Below the pieces are notes generated by a model, which had not been told where the DNA came from, made no database searches, and saw nothing but the letters and a program-made list of their open reading frames with translations. A DNA stretch of 64,000 bases, from the NCBI RefSeq assembly GCF_000758725.1, contig NZ_CP009428.1:5332001-5396000 (forward strand), written 5' to 3'. This document shows, piece by piece, positions 34,686-44,136 of this stretch; the stretch's first letter is position 1; the number at the start of each line of letters is the position of its first letter. The position numbers and the translations under genes were made by a program. The DNA is from Paenibacillus odorifer. GTDB lineage: Bacteria; Bacillota; Bacilli; Paenibacillales; Paenibacillaceae.

Positions 34686-35636
34686 CTACTGAAGCAACGT
34701 AGGAATATCATTATCCGGCAATTCATAATTGCTTTTGTACGGATAGCCGGGATCATAAGGAACAACGTCCATATGCACCTCACCGACATGAACAAACCGG
34801 TGCTGCAGCAGCTTCCTAGCGCATTCCGAAATATCCTGTGCTTCCATCACCGTAATCCGCGGATTCACACTGATCTTCACTTGAAGATTCACATAATTCC
34901 CTTGCTCAAGTGCCTTCAGATGTTCTACGCGAATGACGCCATGAACACGTTGCACCGTTTCAATAAAATTAGCGGCTTCCTCCGAAGGAAGCTCCTGCGC
35001 ATTTTTAGTGTTAATAGAGCTAGCAATGAGTGAATAACCTTTACGAAGAATTAAAACTCCGGTTAAGAGTGCGGCAATAGGATCCATATAAGATAGAGGA
35101 TGCCAATAGGTGCCACCCATGGATAACGAAATTCCGACTAATACTGTGATAGATGTATATAAGCTGAAACGATGACTATTAACATATGCAGCGTGACTGC
35201 CATCACCTATTTTTTTAAAGTAGCGATATTGATATTGAAATACAGCTTCTTTAAAAACAATAGATACTAAGACGGTTACAAACGCCAGCTGTCCGTGTGT
35301 AGATGATTTTCCATCCGTTAAGTCGCGGATTGCAGAGAATGCGATCTGCAGTCCCCCCATAAGAATAAATACCGAAAAAAGTATAGCCAACAGCGGCTCC
35401 TTAGTGCCCCGCCGTTCTTCGATCCGTTGCTTACTCTTTCTCCCTTGCTCAGAGCGCCACGGAAGAATATCCGCCAGTTTGGCTGCTGCGTCTGCTCCGG
35501 AATACAAAGCATCCCCCATTAATGCCTTGCTCCCTGAAATATAGCCAAAACTCCCCTTAGCTACTGCCAAAGTAACATCGCTAATGATCCCTGTCCAAGC
35601 AACCGTCTCGCTTTGCGGTGATCGTTCTTTATTCAT
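34686..35636 (-). CDS. cation diffusion facilitator family transporter
   Basis: Divalent cation efflux family, 316 residues, six predicted membrane segments and a cytoplasmic C-terminal domain (VHGVIRVEHLKALEQGNYV). Segment 2 has the metal-site aspartates in LMGDALYSGADAAAKL. In segment 5 the usual HxxxD reads HRFSL (SHRFSLYTS), so the aspartate of the transport site is missing. Metal and activity are therefore uncertain. In B. subtilis recJ's neighbour yrvD/yrvC differ; CDF genes near recJ are seen in several Paenibacillus-like arrangements as far as I recall. Confidence 0.85.
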   Translation of the reverse strand: MNKERSPQSETVAWTGIISDVTLAVAKGSFGYISGSKALMGDALYSGADAAAKLADILPWRSEQGRKSKQRIEERRGTKEPLLAILFSVFILMGGLQIAFSAIRDLTDGKSSTHGQLAFVTVLVSIVFKEAVFQYQYRYFKKIGDGSHAAYVNSHRFSLYTSITVLVGISLSMGGTYWHPLSYMDPIAALLTGVLILRKGYSLIASSINTKNAQELPSEEAANFIETVQRVHGVIRVEHLKALEQGNYVNLQVKISVNPRITVMEAQDISECARKLLQHRFVHVGEVHMDVVPYDPGYPYKSNYELPDNDIPTLLQ

Positions 35637-35708
35637 ACGAGGCCCTCCTTACCAATAGCAAGTAATCTCATGATGATTCAATACACATGACATGACCCTA
35701 AAGATTTC

Positions 35709-35738
35709 GAAAGCCGCGTCGCATTTGACGCGGCTTTC
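35709..35738. terminator. bidirectional terminator of secDF
   Basis: GAAAGCCGCGTC, six-base loop, GACGCGGCTTTC. Perfect 12-bp stem 42 bases past the secF stop on the minus strand. Confidence 0.85.
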
Positions 35739-35779
35739 TTAAACGTATAAGAAAAGTAGAACTTCGATGCTAATTTCTT

Positions 35780-36682
35780 CTAACCTTTATTCGGGCTGCT
35801 CTTCACTTTAACCTTCTCACGCTTTTTAAGCACTAACCAGAGTGGACTGGCAATAAAGATGGAAGAGTAAGCTCCGAAGAGCAAGCCGATTACCATCGCA
35901 AGCGAGAACATCTTAATCGACTCGCCTCCGAACAATAACAGGAAGAACGCCGCAATGAATACGGTAAATGCGGTATAGAGAGAACGCATAAGCGTTTGAG
36001 CCACACTTTTATTCACAAGGTGTTTCAAGTCTTCATAAGTTTTCTGTTTACCAAAACGTAAATTCTCACGGATACGGTCAAAAATAACGATCGTATCATT
36101 AATGGAATAACCGATAATCGTAAGCACCGCTACAATGAAAGTCAAATCCACTTCCAAACGGAAGATAGAGAAGAGCGCGACTACGATAAAGGCATCATGG
36201 AGCAAGGCCACAATCGATGCCACGGCGAAACGCCATTCAAAACGAATACTTACATAAATAATAATCCCCAGACAAGAAATCAGAACTGCATAAATAGCAT
36301 TACGTGCCAATTCTTTAGCCATTTCAGTGTCCACGGTGTTAATCTCAAACGATGCTTTGTCATCCAGCTTAAGGATTTCAGCTTTTAGAGCCTCATCTTG
36401 AGCCTCATCAAGAACTTCGTCATAGCGGATATTCACACGCTGATCACCAAACGAAATCGTTGGTTCATGATCGACATCGATTGCACTAGTTGCAGTCTTA
36501 ACCTGATCCAAGTTCAAATTCTTGGATAGGGAGATGTCCACATTAGATCCAGCTTTGAAGTCAACGCTGTAATTCAGGCCAAATGTCGCCAGGAATATCA
36601 ATCCTGCTACTGTCAATGCGATAGAGAAAATATAGAAATATTTACTCAAATGTACGAAATCAAGCTCTTTCTTAAAGCGCAC
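35780..36682 (-). CDS. secF: protein translocase subunit SecF
   Basis: Membrane partner of SecD that uses proton motive force to complete Sec export. Six membrane segments; first extracytoplasmic region opens with LNYSVDFKAGSNVDI (SecF hallmark FKGG-type), and the RND-like core contains LTIIGYSINDTIVIFDRIREN. I chose the GTG for MRFKKELDFVHLSKY because AAGGAG lies 10 bases upstream; the upstream in-frame GTG has no site. It overlaps the end of secD by 11 bases. Unlike B. subtilis, where SecDF is one fused protein, the two are separate here. Confidence 0.94.
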   Translation of the reverse strand: MRFKKELDFVHLSKYFYIFSIALTVAGLIFLATFGLNYSVDFKAGSNVDISLSKNLNLDQVKTATSAIDVDHEPTISFGDQRVNIRYDEVLDEAQDEALKAEILKLDDKASFEINTVDTEMAKELARNAIYAVLISCLGIIIYVSIRFEWRFAVASIVALLHDAFIVVALFSIFRLEVDLTFIVAVLTIIGYSINDTIVIFDRIRENLRFGKQKTYEDLKHLVNKSVAQTLMRSLYTAFTVFIAAFFLLLFGGESIKMFSLAMVIGLLFGAYSSIFIASPLWLVLKKREKVKVKSSPNKG

Positions 36683-37922
36683 GGATTTCACTCTCCTTAA
36701 CACCGAAGCTCTTCGGTTTGTTCAGCTTACCCGCTTTGACAAGCTGGCTAAGCAACCAGTGGGAGAAATAAAGATTCGTGGCGATACTCAGCACGATTTC
36801 TACAATCAGCACCAATGCAAAGCCTTTGACCGCACCTGTACCGAAGGCAAACATAACTGCTGCCACAATAATAGTAGTCACATTGGAGTCCATTACTGTC
36901 CGGAAAGAGGATTTATTCCCTGCTTTAACGGAGGACAGTATACTTTTTCCACTGCGCATTTCTTCCCGTATCCGTTCGTTGGTAATGATATTGGCATCGA
37001 CCGCCATACCTATACCCAGAATAAATGCGGCTATACCAGGCAGTGTCAAGGTAAAGTCTGCGAAGACGAAGACCGCAATTAGCGCCCATGTATGCAAGAG
37101 CAAGGCAAAACTAGCCAAAAGACCTGGCAAACGATACATTCCGATCATAAAAATAAGGATAATCACAGAAGCCAGCAGACCTGCTCGAATCGTTTGATCA
37201 AGCGATTGCTTACCCAGGGTAGCACCCACACTTTGGGAATATTTCTCCGTCAGCTTCAGTGGCAATGCACCTAGGTTAATGGTGTCTGCAAGTTCACGCG
37301 CTTCCTTAATTGTATAGTTACCCGAAATAGAAGCACTGCCATCGGTAAGTACAGCTTGTACCGTAGGGTCAGATAGTTTGTTCTCATCCAAGTAAATCGC
37401 GAGATTCTTTCCTAAGAGACGTTTAGTAATCTCTGCAAATTTGTCCTTGTCCTTAATCTTGATGCTGATGATTGGCTGATTCAGGTTATCCCGTCCAACT
37501 TCTGCAGCACCTTCAACAAAATCACTACCTACCAGTTCGATTTTGCTGTAAGTTCCCTCAGCGTCACCTTCAGCAGCACTACGGAAAGTCAGAACTGCAG
37601 GTTCCTTCATTTTTTTACGAACCTCGGCTTCATCCGTTACGCCCGCAATTTTCAAACGGATACGGTCCGTACCTTCAGTAGTTACCTCTGGTTCACTTGT
37701 TCCGAGCGCATTCGCCCGTTTTTCTAAGCTTTCCGCTGTCTTCAGCAGAGAAGCTCGGGACAATGCTGCTCCCGCTTCCATAGGCTCAGCATGATACAAA
37801 ATCTCAAATCCGCCTTTCAGGTCAAGACCAAGTCTAACCTTGTCCAGCAGTCCAGGAGTAGTAAATGCCATAACGCCTGTCAAAACGAGCACGGTAATAA
37901 AAAAGCCCATTAGTCTCTTCAT
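36672..37922 (-). CDS. secD: protein translocase subunit SecD
   Basis: Large subunit of the SecDF complex. The N-terminal membrane segment is followed by the D1 motif VRLGLDLKGGFEILY, the P1 head domain (about 40-240), and five further membrane segments with GIAAFILGIGMAVDANIITNERI, holding the conserved aspartate for proton transfer. 416 residues. A textbook promoter lies upstream. Co-transcribed with secF. Confidence 0.95.
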   Translation of the reverse strand: MKRLMGFFITVLVLTGVMAFTTPGLLDKVRLGLDLKGGFEILYHAEPMEAGAALSRASLLKTAESLEKRANALGTSEPEVTTEGTDRIRLKIAGVTDEAEVRKKMKEPAVLTFRSAAEGDAEGTYSKIELVGSDFVEGAAEVGRDNLNQPIISIKIKDKDKFAEITKRLLGKNLAIYLDENKLSDPTVQAVLTDGSASISGNYTIKEARELADTINLGALPLKLTEKYSQSVGATLGKQSLDQTIRAGLLASVIILIFMIGMYRLPGLLASFALLLHTWALIAVFVFADFTLTLPGIAAFILGIGMAVDANIITNERIREEMRSGKSILSSVKAGNKSSFRTVMDSNVTTIIVAAVMFAFGTGAVKGFALVLIVEIVLSIATNLYFSHWLLSQLVKAGKLNKPKSFGVKESEIRAL

Positions 37923-37960
37923 GCTCTAGCTAGTTCCCCTTTCATTAACTCAATATTCCT

Positions 37961-37989
37961 ATTATAGCTACACGCGAAATGACCGTCAA
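37961..37989 (-). promoter_or_regulatory. promoter of secDF
   Basis: Minus-strand TTGACG, 17-base spacer, perfect TATAAT, about 40 bases before the secD start. Confidence 0.8.
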
Positions 37990-38021
37990 TTCACAGCATT
38001 GATAGAGCTATACTCACACAA

Positions 38022-38064
38022 AGAAACGGCCGCCCCTGCTTAAATCAGCAAGACATCCGTTTTA
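38022..38064 (-). terminator. probable terminator of comN
   Basis: Minus strand AAACGG and inner CTTGCT pair with AGCAGG and CCGTTT, followed by TCTTT. The stem has internal mismatches. Confidence 0.5.
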
Positions 38065-38143
38065 ATAGGAGATGTGGAGTTATTATTCTCTTACTTTACT
38101 GCTTTATCAGGCAGTTCGCAAAAAGAAATATGTGGTTTATTGT

Positions 38144-38395
38144 TCAGTTCAACCCCCGATAGGCCGCAATAGTCAAATAATTCATGTAACTATTGGCTTT
38201 CAAGGAATAAATGTCGTTTACCAGCTTATGTAGGGGAGGCAAGCCTTCCTTATCATAATTACGGCTGATGCAATCCCAGATATCCTTGCTGGTTACATAC
38301 TCATAGCCGAGGAGCCGGAATTCTTCAGCTTTGCTGCGGCACATGGCTTCGATTTCTTCACTATGTTGATCATGATTCCACTGTTCCGATTCCAC
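38144..38395 (-). CDS. comN: ComN-like post-transcriptional regulator
   Basis: Small cytoplasmic protein (83 residues). Segments EAMCRSKAEEFRLLGYEYV, TSKDIWDC and LPPLHKLVNDIYSLKAN match the ComN/YrzD family; in B. subtilis ComN acts on comEA mRNA at the poles. It lies between secD and spoVB, the same place as in B. subtilis, which strengthens the call. Start is GTG (MESEQWNHDQ), set by GGAGGTG 7 bases upstream; an ATG nine codons earlier has no site. Confidence 0.85.
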   Translation of the reverse strand: MESEQWNHDQHSEEIEAMCRSKAEEFRLLGYEYVTSKDIWDCISRNYDKEGLPPLHKLVNDIYSLKANSYMNYLTIAAYRGLN

Positions 38396-38591
38396 GTGTT
38401 GACACCTCCAAAGATCGCTCATGTTCGTATGCTCACCATAGATATTCGACTCTTGTTCTTCGCTTTCCTTCTTCCGTCACAAAAAGTTAAAGCTACTAAA
38501 ACAAGGCATGCCGAGATAGGGGTATAGCATATCCATAAGAATAGACAAGTTCGCCAGCGTTTTATTTCATTTTGGGAAGAAGGCGTGACCT

Positions 38592-40190
38592 TTGAAGAAA
38601 CAGAGCTTTATACAAGGAACTTTAATCTTGCTAGCCGCCGGCATCATTAATCGGATGCTTGGATTTATTCCCCGGATTGCTTTACCACGTATTATCGGAG
38701 CAGAAGGTGTGGGACTGTATCAGCTCGCATATCCTTTTTTTCTCGTGCTGGTTACTGTGATTACAGGCGGGATTCCACTGGCGATAGCCAAGATGGTAGC
38801 GGAAGCAGAAGGAGAGAATCGGCCAGAAAAATCACGGCTGATTTTACGTACTGGACTTGCCCTTAGTGTTGGACTTGCGATCTTCTTTACATTGGTTGCT
38901 ATGATAAGCGCCTCATGGGTCTCTAATGTTATCTTAACAGACCATAGAGTTTATTATACGTTTATTGCCATGATCCCAATGATTGGGATCGTCGCCGTAT
39001 CTGCAATCTACCGTGGTTATTTCCAAGGAAAGCAAAACATGATTCCATCGGCGCTCTCCTCTATCTTCGAATCTTTAGTTCGAATATTCTTTATGCTCTG
39101 GTTCTCCTGGTTGTTGCTTCCCAAGGGTATTGCTATGGCGGCGGCTGGAGCGATGTTAGGTGTGACGGTAGGAGAAATTGGCGGAATGTTAGCGATTCTG
39201 TGGCAATATTATGTCATTACTAAAAAAGATAAAAAGCAGACAAATCCGACTCCAGAGCAACCCGTTCTTGAGTCAGAGGTTATCCCATCTGATCCAGATG
39301 GTGTGAAAGCCAACATCCCCATATTACGGCGCTTATTAGGCATATCTATTCCCGTTACAGCAAGTCGGCTTGTGGGCTCTTTTTCATATCTGCTGGAATC
39401 TATTATTACAGTGCGCAGTCTCGCCTTGGCAGGTATAGCCACCGCTGCCGCTACAGCCCAGTACGGGTCTTTACAAGGGATGGTTATTCCCTTATTGCTG
39501 CTGCCCGGGGCACTGACCTCGTCACTTGCTGTATCTCTGGTTCCTTCCATATCAGAAGCTGCCGCAAGAAAGGACTTGCCTACCATTCACAAGCGTATGC
39601 ATCAAGCGTTGCGGCTTGCGCTGGTAACAGGTGCCCCATTTGCTGTTCTTATGTATATCCTGGCGGTCCCGCTTTGCAATTTGTTATATGGCAACGCGGA
39701 TACAGCCCCTATGCTGAAGCTTATGGCTCCGTTCGCCTTGTTCATCTATGTTCAAGCTCCCTTACAAGCTGCGCTGCAAGCTATGGATCGACCGGGCAGG
39801 GCACTCATCAACACCTTGATTGGAGCAGTAGTCAAAATCATTCTGATTGTAATACTGGCATCCCAACCTGAATATGGAATTTACGGCGCTATCATAGCCA
39901 TTATTGTGAACAGCATTTTGGTTACGTTACTACACGGATACAGTGTAGTCAGTCTCATATCATTATCTTTAAGAGTAACCGAAACCGTAAAAACCTTATG
40001 TGCAATGCTCATTATGGGAGCGGGCGTGCATTATGTATACACTTCCATTCCCATTGCAGATGTACAATGGATTCAATTTTTATTTGCCTCTGCGATAGGA
40101 ATGGTCCTGTATTTTGGAATCAGTCTGTTAGCTGGCCTTATCTCACTGCGTGATTTGGACCGTCTGCCGTTTATCAAACGCAGGCTCTAA
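38592..40190 (+). CDS. spoVB: stage V sporulation protein B, SpoVB
   Basis: Polysaccharide-flippase-like (MATE/MurJ clan) membrane protein needed for spore cortex synthesis, where it probably moves lipid-linked precursor. About 14 hydrophobic segments in 532 residues. N-terminal ILLAAGIINRMLGFIPRIAL and RIIGAEGVGLYQLAYPF are the family signature. A hydrophilic loop near residues 210-240 separates the two halves. TTG start with GAAGG 8 bases upstream. Position beside comN and yrbG matches B. subtilis. Confidence 0.95.
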   Translation: MKKQSFIQGTLILLAAGIINRMLGFIPRIALPRIIGAEGVGLYQLAYPFFLVLVTVITGGIPLAIAKMVAEAEGENRPEKSRLILRTGLALSVGLAIFFTLVAMISASWVSNVILTDHRVYYTFIAMIPMIGIVAVSAIYRGYFQGKQNMIPSALSSIFESLVRIFFMLWFSWLLLPKGIAMAAAGAMLGVTVGEIGGMLAILWQYYVITKKDKKQTNPTPEQPVLESEVIPSDPDGVKANIPILRRLLGISIPVTASRLVGSFSYLLESIITVRSLALAGIATAAATAQYGSLQGMVIPLLLLPGALTSSLAVSLVPSISEAAARKDLPTIHKRMHQALRLALVTGAPFAVLMYILAVPLCNLLYGNADTAPMLKLMAPFALFIYVQAPLQAALQAMDRPGRALINTLIGAVVKIILIVILASQPEYGIYGAIIAIIVNSILVTLLHGYSVVSLISLSLRVTETVKTLCAMLIMGAGVHYVYTSIPIADVQWIQFLFASAIGMVLYFGISLLAGLISLRDLDRLPFIKRRL

Positions 40191-40194
40191 AAGG

Positions 40195-40959
40195 TTATCT
40201 GTTGTCCAAACGGTCGACATAAATTCTGCCCTTATGATCTATGGAGCATAGAAATACATCTTTGAAATCAGATACTCCCTTTTGGCGAATTTGAGTTCTT
40301 AGCCAAAATCTGGTTTTTCCAATCATCTCTAAATTCTGATCCTGCACCTTTCCATCCATAATCAGAGGGATTGGAAGTCCTTCATACCTGATCTTATTCT
40401 TCGGCAGTTCTATCTTACGGTTCTTGTTCCCTTTATTATCGTCACTCTTTTTATGCTCAGCAGCTGCACTGCTATTGCCTGATTGGTTAGAGGATGAACT
40501 CCCCTTCTCTTTCTCGAATACGGTTAGCTGTCCACTAGGCTCCAGGATCGCAAATTCCACGTCAGCAGGACTGGCGATGTTCTGTCCACGCAATTGCTGC
40601 AGCAGATCATCAATATTATATCTCTGCCTACGCATTTCGCCCCGGTGCAGCTTGCCTCCAGAAATGAGTATGCTCGGTTTGCCGTCCATTAAAAGTCTGA
40701 GCTTTCTGCTCTTAAGACTGAGTTGAGCCACAATTACCTGTATCAACACTAATGTTGCCATCGGAACGACTCCTTCATAGATCGGCCGATTGATATCCTC
40801 AAGCACAAAAACAGCAATCTCGGCAATCATGATGGAGATCGTTAAATCAAATACAGACAGCTTACCTATTTCCCTCTTCCCCATGATGCGCATACACAGG
40901 AATATGAAGAAATACATCAGCACGGTCAAGAAAATATGGGTAGAGATATGCTGGAACAT
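40195..40959 (-). CDS. yrbG: YrbG-like DUF421/YetF-domain membrane protein
   Basis: Three N-terminal membrane segments with the family motif RIMGKREIGKLSVFDLTI, then the cytoplasmic YetF domain (KPSILISGGKLHRGEMRRQRYNIDDLLQQLR and DVEFAILEPSGQLTVF). A Ser/Asn/Lys-rich insertion (about 155-190) interrupts the C-terminal part. Related YetF and YdfS proteins are made in spores of B. subtilis; YrbG's role is unknown. Convergent with spoVB, with only 4 bases between stop codons. Confidence 0.9.
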   Translation of the reverse strand: MFQHISTHIFLTVLMYFFIFLCMRIMGKREIGKLSVFDLTISIMIAEIAVFVLEDINRPIYEGVVPMATLVLIQVIVAQLSLKSRKLRLLMDGKPSILISGGKLHRGEMRRQRYNIDDLLQQLRGQNIASPADVEFAILEPSGQLTVFEKEKGSSSSNQSGNSSAAAEHKKSDDNKGNKNRKIELPKNKIRYEGLPIPLIMDGKVQDQNLEMIGKTRFWLRTQIRQKGVSDFKDVFLCSIDHKGRIYVDRLDNR

Positions 40960-41185
40960 ATAGCTTCGCTCCCCTCCATTCTCACCCGCAGACTTGTTTC
41001 CTCGGGTGGATTAATGTAACCCTATTCTGACCGCTCTGTGCAGGGAACATTCGGAAGCCGGCATATTAATTAATGGTAAAAAGGCTGCAATGCCCTTTCT
41101 TGTACTATTGGGGCAAGCCATCCCATACAATGAATAATAACTATGTTGATTCTTTTTTCTCAAAAAAACTTTAGGAGGTTGTACC

Positions 41186-41578
41186 ATGTATTTAATCCGG
41201 CGCATGTTCTCGTGGAGAATAGCCAATCCTGTGTTATCTGGCCTATGTCGATCATTCCTTTGGATGCTGATGGGTGCGTTTGTCCTCTCTCTTTTGTTAT
41301 GGGGCAGCAGTCTGAAGGAGCAGGATCTCTCAATGTACACATACATTGTGCACGGCATAGCTGCAGCATTCGGAGGACTAACCGCCGGTCGCAGAGCCAC
41401 GAGCAAAGGCTGGTATCAAGGAAGTCTTACAGGAGCATTTTATGGGGTTATCGTTCTGTTAATCGGTTTTTTGGCACTGGATAGCGCACCATCTGGCGTA
41501 GATCTGCTATGGGTTCTCGCAGCTGCAGCAATTGGCGCTCTCGGCGGAATGTTTGGCGTTAATTTACAAAAAAGCTAA
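41186..41578 (+). CDS. yrzE: YrzE-like TIGR04086 family membrane protein
   Basis: 130 residues with four hydrophobic segments: WMLMGAFVLSLLLWG, a middle HGIAAAFGGLTAGRRA, GAFYGVIVLLIGFLAL and AAAAIGALGGMFGVNL. Matches the small membrane family next to yrbG in Bacillales; function not known. AGGAGG lies 7 bases before the ATG. Own transcript, opposite to yrbG. Confidence 0.82.
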   Translation: MYLIRRMFSWRIANPVLSGLCRSFLWMLMGAFVLSLLLWGSSLKEQDLSMYTYIVHGIAAAFGGLTAGRRATSKGWYQGSLTGAFYGVIVLLIGFLALDSAPSGVDLLWVLAAAAIGALGGMFGVNLQKS

Positions 41579-41672
41579 AATTATAATTCCATTAAATTCG
41601 AAACATTCCTTGAAAATATGTTAAACTGTGATCATCTGACTTCATTAAGAGATCAAGGAGGCTTCGATTGCT

Positions 41673-42512
41673 TTGTTTTACCAATCAATGAACCATATTG
41701 TTTTGTACACAGTTGCATTAGTAGTGATATTAGTATGGATTGGCTCTAAACGTAATCCAATCATGGCATTGGTTGAAATTGGGAAAGAGATGCTGCGATC
41801 TTATAAGTTTTTGTTGCTGATTGCAGGAATGTTTGGCGTATTAGCCATAAATAAATATGAACTGCAAATTGAACAAAAAATGCATCTTACCTCTGATTAT
41901 ACGCCATTTATATTTGGCCTAGAGGGTCATTTTGTCCAAGCCGTTCAGGATATATTCTACAGTCCATGGTTAACACCGATCATCGTCTTTTTCTACATTT
42001 TCATGCTTCAATCCGTTCTAGCAGCTTCATTAGGGGTATATCTGTTAGATAAAAACCGGGTGATGTTATACGCAACCTGTTATGCTATTATTATCAACTA
42101 TGCCTTGGCGATTCCATTCTATCTTTACTTCCCGGTAAACGAGGTTTGGTCCTATCTGCCGGCAGGCGTCAAATTTACTATGCTGGATGTATTTCCGAAA
42201 TTCGAACAGGAATATAGACCACTATCCGGTCTAAATAACTGCTTCCCGAGTCTACATACGTCCATATCTGTTACAATGGCACTTCTGGCCTTCCGTTCAG
42301 GGAACCGCCGCTGGATGGTCATCACTAGTATTTCCGCAGTTGTAATCGTCTTTGGAATCTTCTATCTGGGCATTCATTGGCTTACAGATATGATTGGTGG
42401 AACCTTGCTAGCTGTACTAGCCTCTACAGTTGGCGTTCAACTCGCCAAATTAACTTTGCGGGGACGTGAAGAATCGCTTACCGTTCCGAGCCGCGTAACA
42501 AATGTACGTTAA
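41673..42512 (+). CDS. PAP2-superfamily membrane phosphatase
   Basis: 279 residues, about seven membrane segments. The acid phosphatase motifs are visible late in the protein: NNCFPSLHTSISVTMALL (motif 2) and FYLGIHWLTDMIGGTLL (motif 3, HxxxD). Motif 1 is weak, as in the inositolphosphotransferase-like subgroup. A lipid phosphate such as phosphatidic acid or undecaprenyl pyrophosphate is a likely substrate class, but this is open. Start TTG lies 11 bases after GGAGG; an ATG five codons later is possible. Confidence 0.82.
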   Translation: MFYQSMNHIVLYTVALVVILVWIGSKRNPIMALVEIGKEMLRSYKFLLLIAGMFGVLAINKYELQIEQKMHLTSDYTPFIFGLEGHFVQAVQDIFYSPWLTPIIVFFYIFMLQSVLAASLGVYLLDKNRVMLYATCYAIIINYALAIPFYLYFPVNEVWSYLPAGVKFTMLDVFPKFEQEYRPLSGLNNCFPSLHTSISVTMALLAFRSGNRRWMVITSISAVVIVFGIFYLGIHWLTDMIGGTLLAVLASTVGVQLAKLTLRGREESLTVPSRVTNVR

Positions 42513-42545
42513 AGTTAAACTGCTAAATCGTAATAACCTTAAAGA

Positions 42546-42590
42546 TCAAAAAAGCGGTGTCCTCTCCAATGAGAAGACACCGCTTTTTAT
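42546..42590. terminator. bidirectional terminator between the PAP2 gene and yajC
   Basis: AAAAAAGCGGTGTC pairs with GACACCGCTTTTT; A and T runs flank both sides, serving the two convergent genes. Confidence 0.9.
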
Positions 42591-42607
42591 GTACTTAAAT
42601 AACAAGT

Positions 42608-42928
42608 CTATACTTTCTCTTCGACATCCGTCGCCACAGCGTGGCTGATGGAACCGCGATCAAAAGTCAGCTTAGTTACATCGTTGACCCGCAGAACCAC
42701 AATATCATCGGAAATCTCCATGATCGTACCGTGAAGTCCTCCAATAGTAACGATTTTATCGCCCTTTTTCAGAGCTTTCAACATTGCGTTACGAGTTTTG
42801 GTCTTCTTTTGTTGCGGACGAATCAGCAAGAAGTAGAATACTACAAACATAAGGACAAAGGGACCTACCAGGCCTAGTATGCTACCTCCACCACCTGCGC
42901 CAGCTGCATATTGAAACGATTGAATCAT
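42608..42928 (-). CDS. yajC: preprotein translocase subunit YajC
   Basis: Small membrane protein of the SecDF-YajC complex (106 residues). One membrane segment (LVGPFVLMFVVFYFLLIRPQQ) is followed by the conserved cytoplasmic MLKALKKGDKIVTIGGLHGTI and VLRVNDVTKLTFDRGSI. The ATG for MIQSFQYA is chosen because GGGGGGAG lies 4-5 bases upstream. tgt and queA are upstream on the strand, the order seen in Bacillus. Confidence 0.95.
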   Translation of the reverse strand: MIQSFQYAAGAGGGGSILGLVGPFVLMFVVFYFLLIRPQQKKTKTRNAMLKALKKGDKIVTIGGLHGTIMEISDDIVVLRVNDVTKLTFDRGSISHAVATDVEEKV

Positions 42929-42978
42929 ATTTCTCCCCCCTTTCAAAGTACATTAAAGCATGACTCATAAATCAAACC

Positions 42979-44115
42979 CTAAAAGCCTTTAAGATTATCA
43001 TATAATCCGTATTTGGCAAAAAACTCATCGCGAAAATCAAGCAGCCGATCTTCCTTGATGGCTTCACGCACTTTACGCATTAAATCCAACAAGAAGTGCA
43101 AATTGTGGTATGTCGTCAATCTAAGTCCGAAGGTTTCATCGGCTTTGATTAGATGGCGCAAATAAGCGCGGGAATAATTCCGGCATGTATAGCAATTGCA
43201 CTCCGGATCAAGCGGCCCAAAATCACGGGCATACTTAGCGTTGCGTACAACGAGTCTTCCCTGACTGGTCATCGTTGTTCCATTACGGGCAATACGAGTA
43301 GGCAAGACACAGTCGAACATGTCCACTCCTCGGATTGATCCTTCCAGCAGCGCATCCGGTGAACCCACGCCCATCAAATAGCGAGGTTTGCCTTGTGGCA
43401 GCAGGGGAACTGTATAATCCAGCACTTCATACATTAGCTGCTTGGACTCTCCGACGCTGAGCCCCCCAATAGCATACCCCGGGAAATCCATGGAAGTCAA
43501 ATCAGCCGCGCTCTGACGGCGCAGATCTTCATACATGCCCCCTTGCACGATAGCAAAAAGACCCTGATCGTTAGGACGAGCATGACTTTTCAGGCAACGT
43601 TCTGCCCAGCGCGTGGTGCGCTCCAGTGATTTTTTCACATAATCATACTCAGCCGGGAATGGAGGACATTCATCAAATGCCATCATTATATCTGAACCCA
43701 GGGAGTTCTGAACCTCCATCGCTACTTCCGGAGACAGGAATTTCTTATCCCCATTTAGATGGGAACGGAAATGAACTCCTTCTTCCGTAATCTTGCGCAT
43801 GTCGCTTAACGAGAATACTTGAAACCCGCCGCTGTCTGTCAGAATCGGACGATCCCAGTTCATGAACTTGTGCAGTCCACCAGCTTCACGAACAATATCA
43901 TGGCCTGGTCTTAGAAACAGATGGTAAGTATTGCTCAAAATAATATGGGCATCCATCTCTTTCAGCTCTTCAGGACTCATAGTCTTGACTGTAGCTTGTG
44001 TGCCGACTGGCATAAATGCTGGTGTCTCAATCACACCATGTGGAGTGTGGACTCTTCCAAGTCTGGCTCCGGATTGTTTGCACGTTTTGATGTGCTCATA
44101 AGTAATTGCTGCCAT
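42979..44115 (-). CDS. tgt: queuine tRNA-ribosyltransferase Tgt
   Basis: Exchanges guanine 34 for preQ1 in tRNAs with GUN anticodons. Catalytic segment ILTDSGGFQVFSLS, second aspartate in GVDMFDCVLPTRIARNG, zinc-binding CNCYTCRNYSRAYLRHL. 378 residues, TIM-barrel length typical. It lies 21 bases after queA and precedes yajC by about 50. Confidence 0.97.
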   Translation of the reverse strand: MAAITYEHIKTCKQSGARLGRVHTPHGVIETPAFMPVGTQATVKTMSPEELKEMDAHIILSNTYHLFLRPGHDIVREAGGLHKFMNWDRPILTDSGGFQVFSLSDMRKITEEGVHFRSHLNGDKKFLSPEVAMEVQNSLGSDIMMAFDECPPFPAEYDYVKKSLERTTRWAERCLKSHARPNDQGLFAIVQGGMYEDLRRQSAADLTSMDFPGYAIGGLSVGESKQLMYEVLDYTVPLLPQGKPRYLMGVGSPDALLEGSIRGVDMFDCVLPTRIARNGTTMTSQGRLVVRNAKYARDFGPLDPECNCYTCRNYSRAYLRHLIKADETFGLRLTTYHNLHFLLDLMRKVREAIKEDRLLDFRDEFFAKYGLYDNLKGF

Positions 44116-44136
44116 AAGTTAACCCATCCTCTTACC

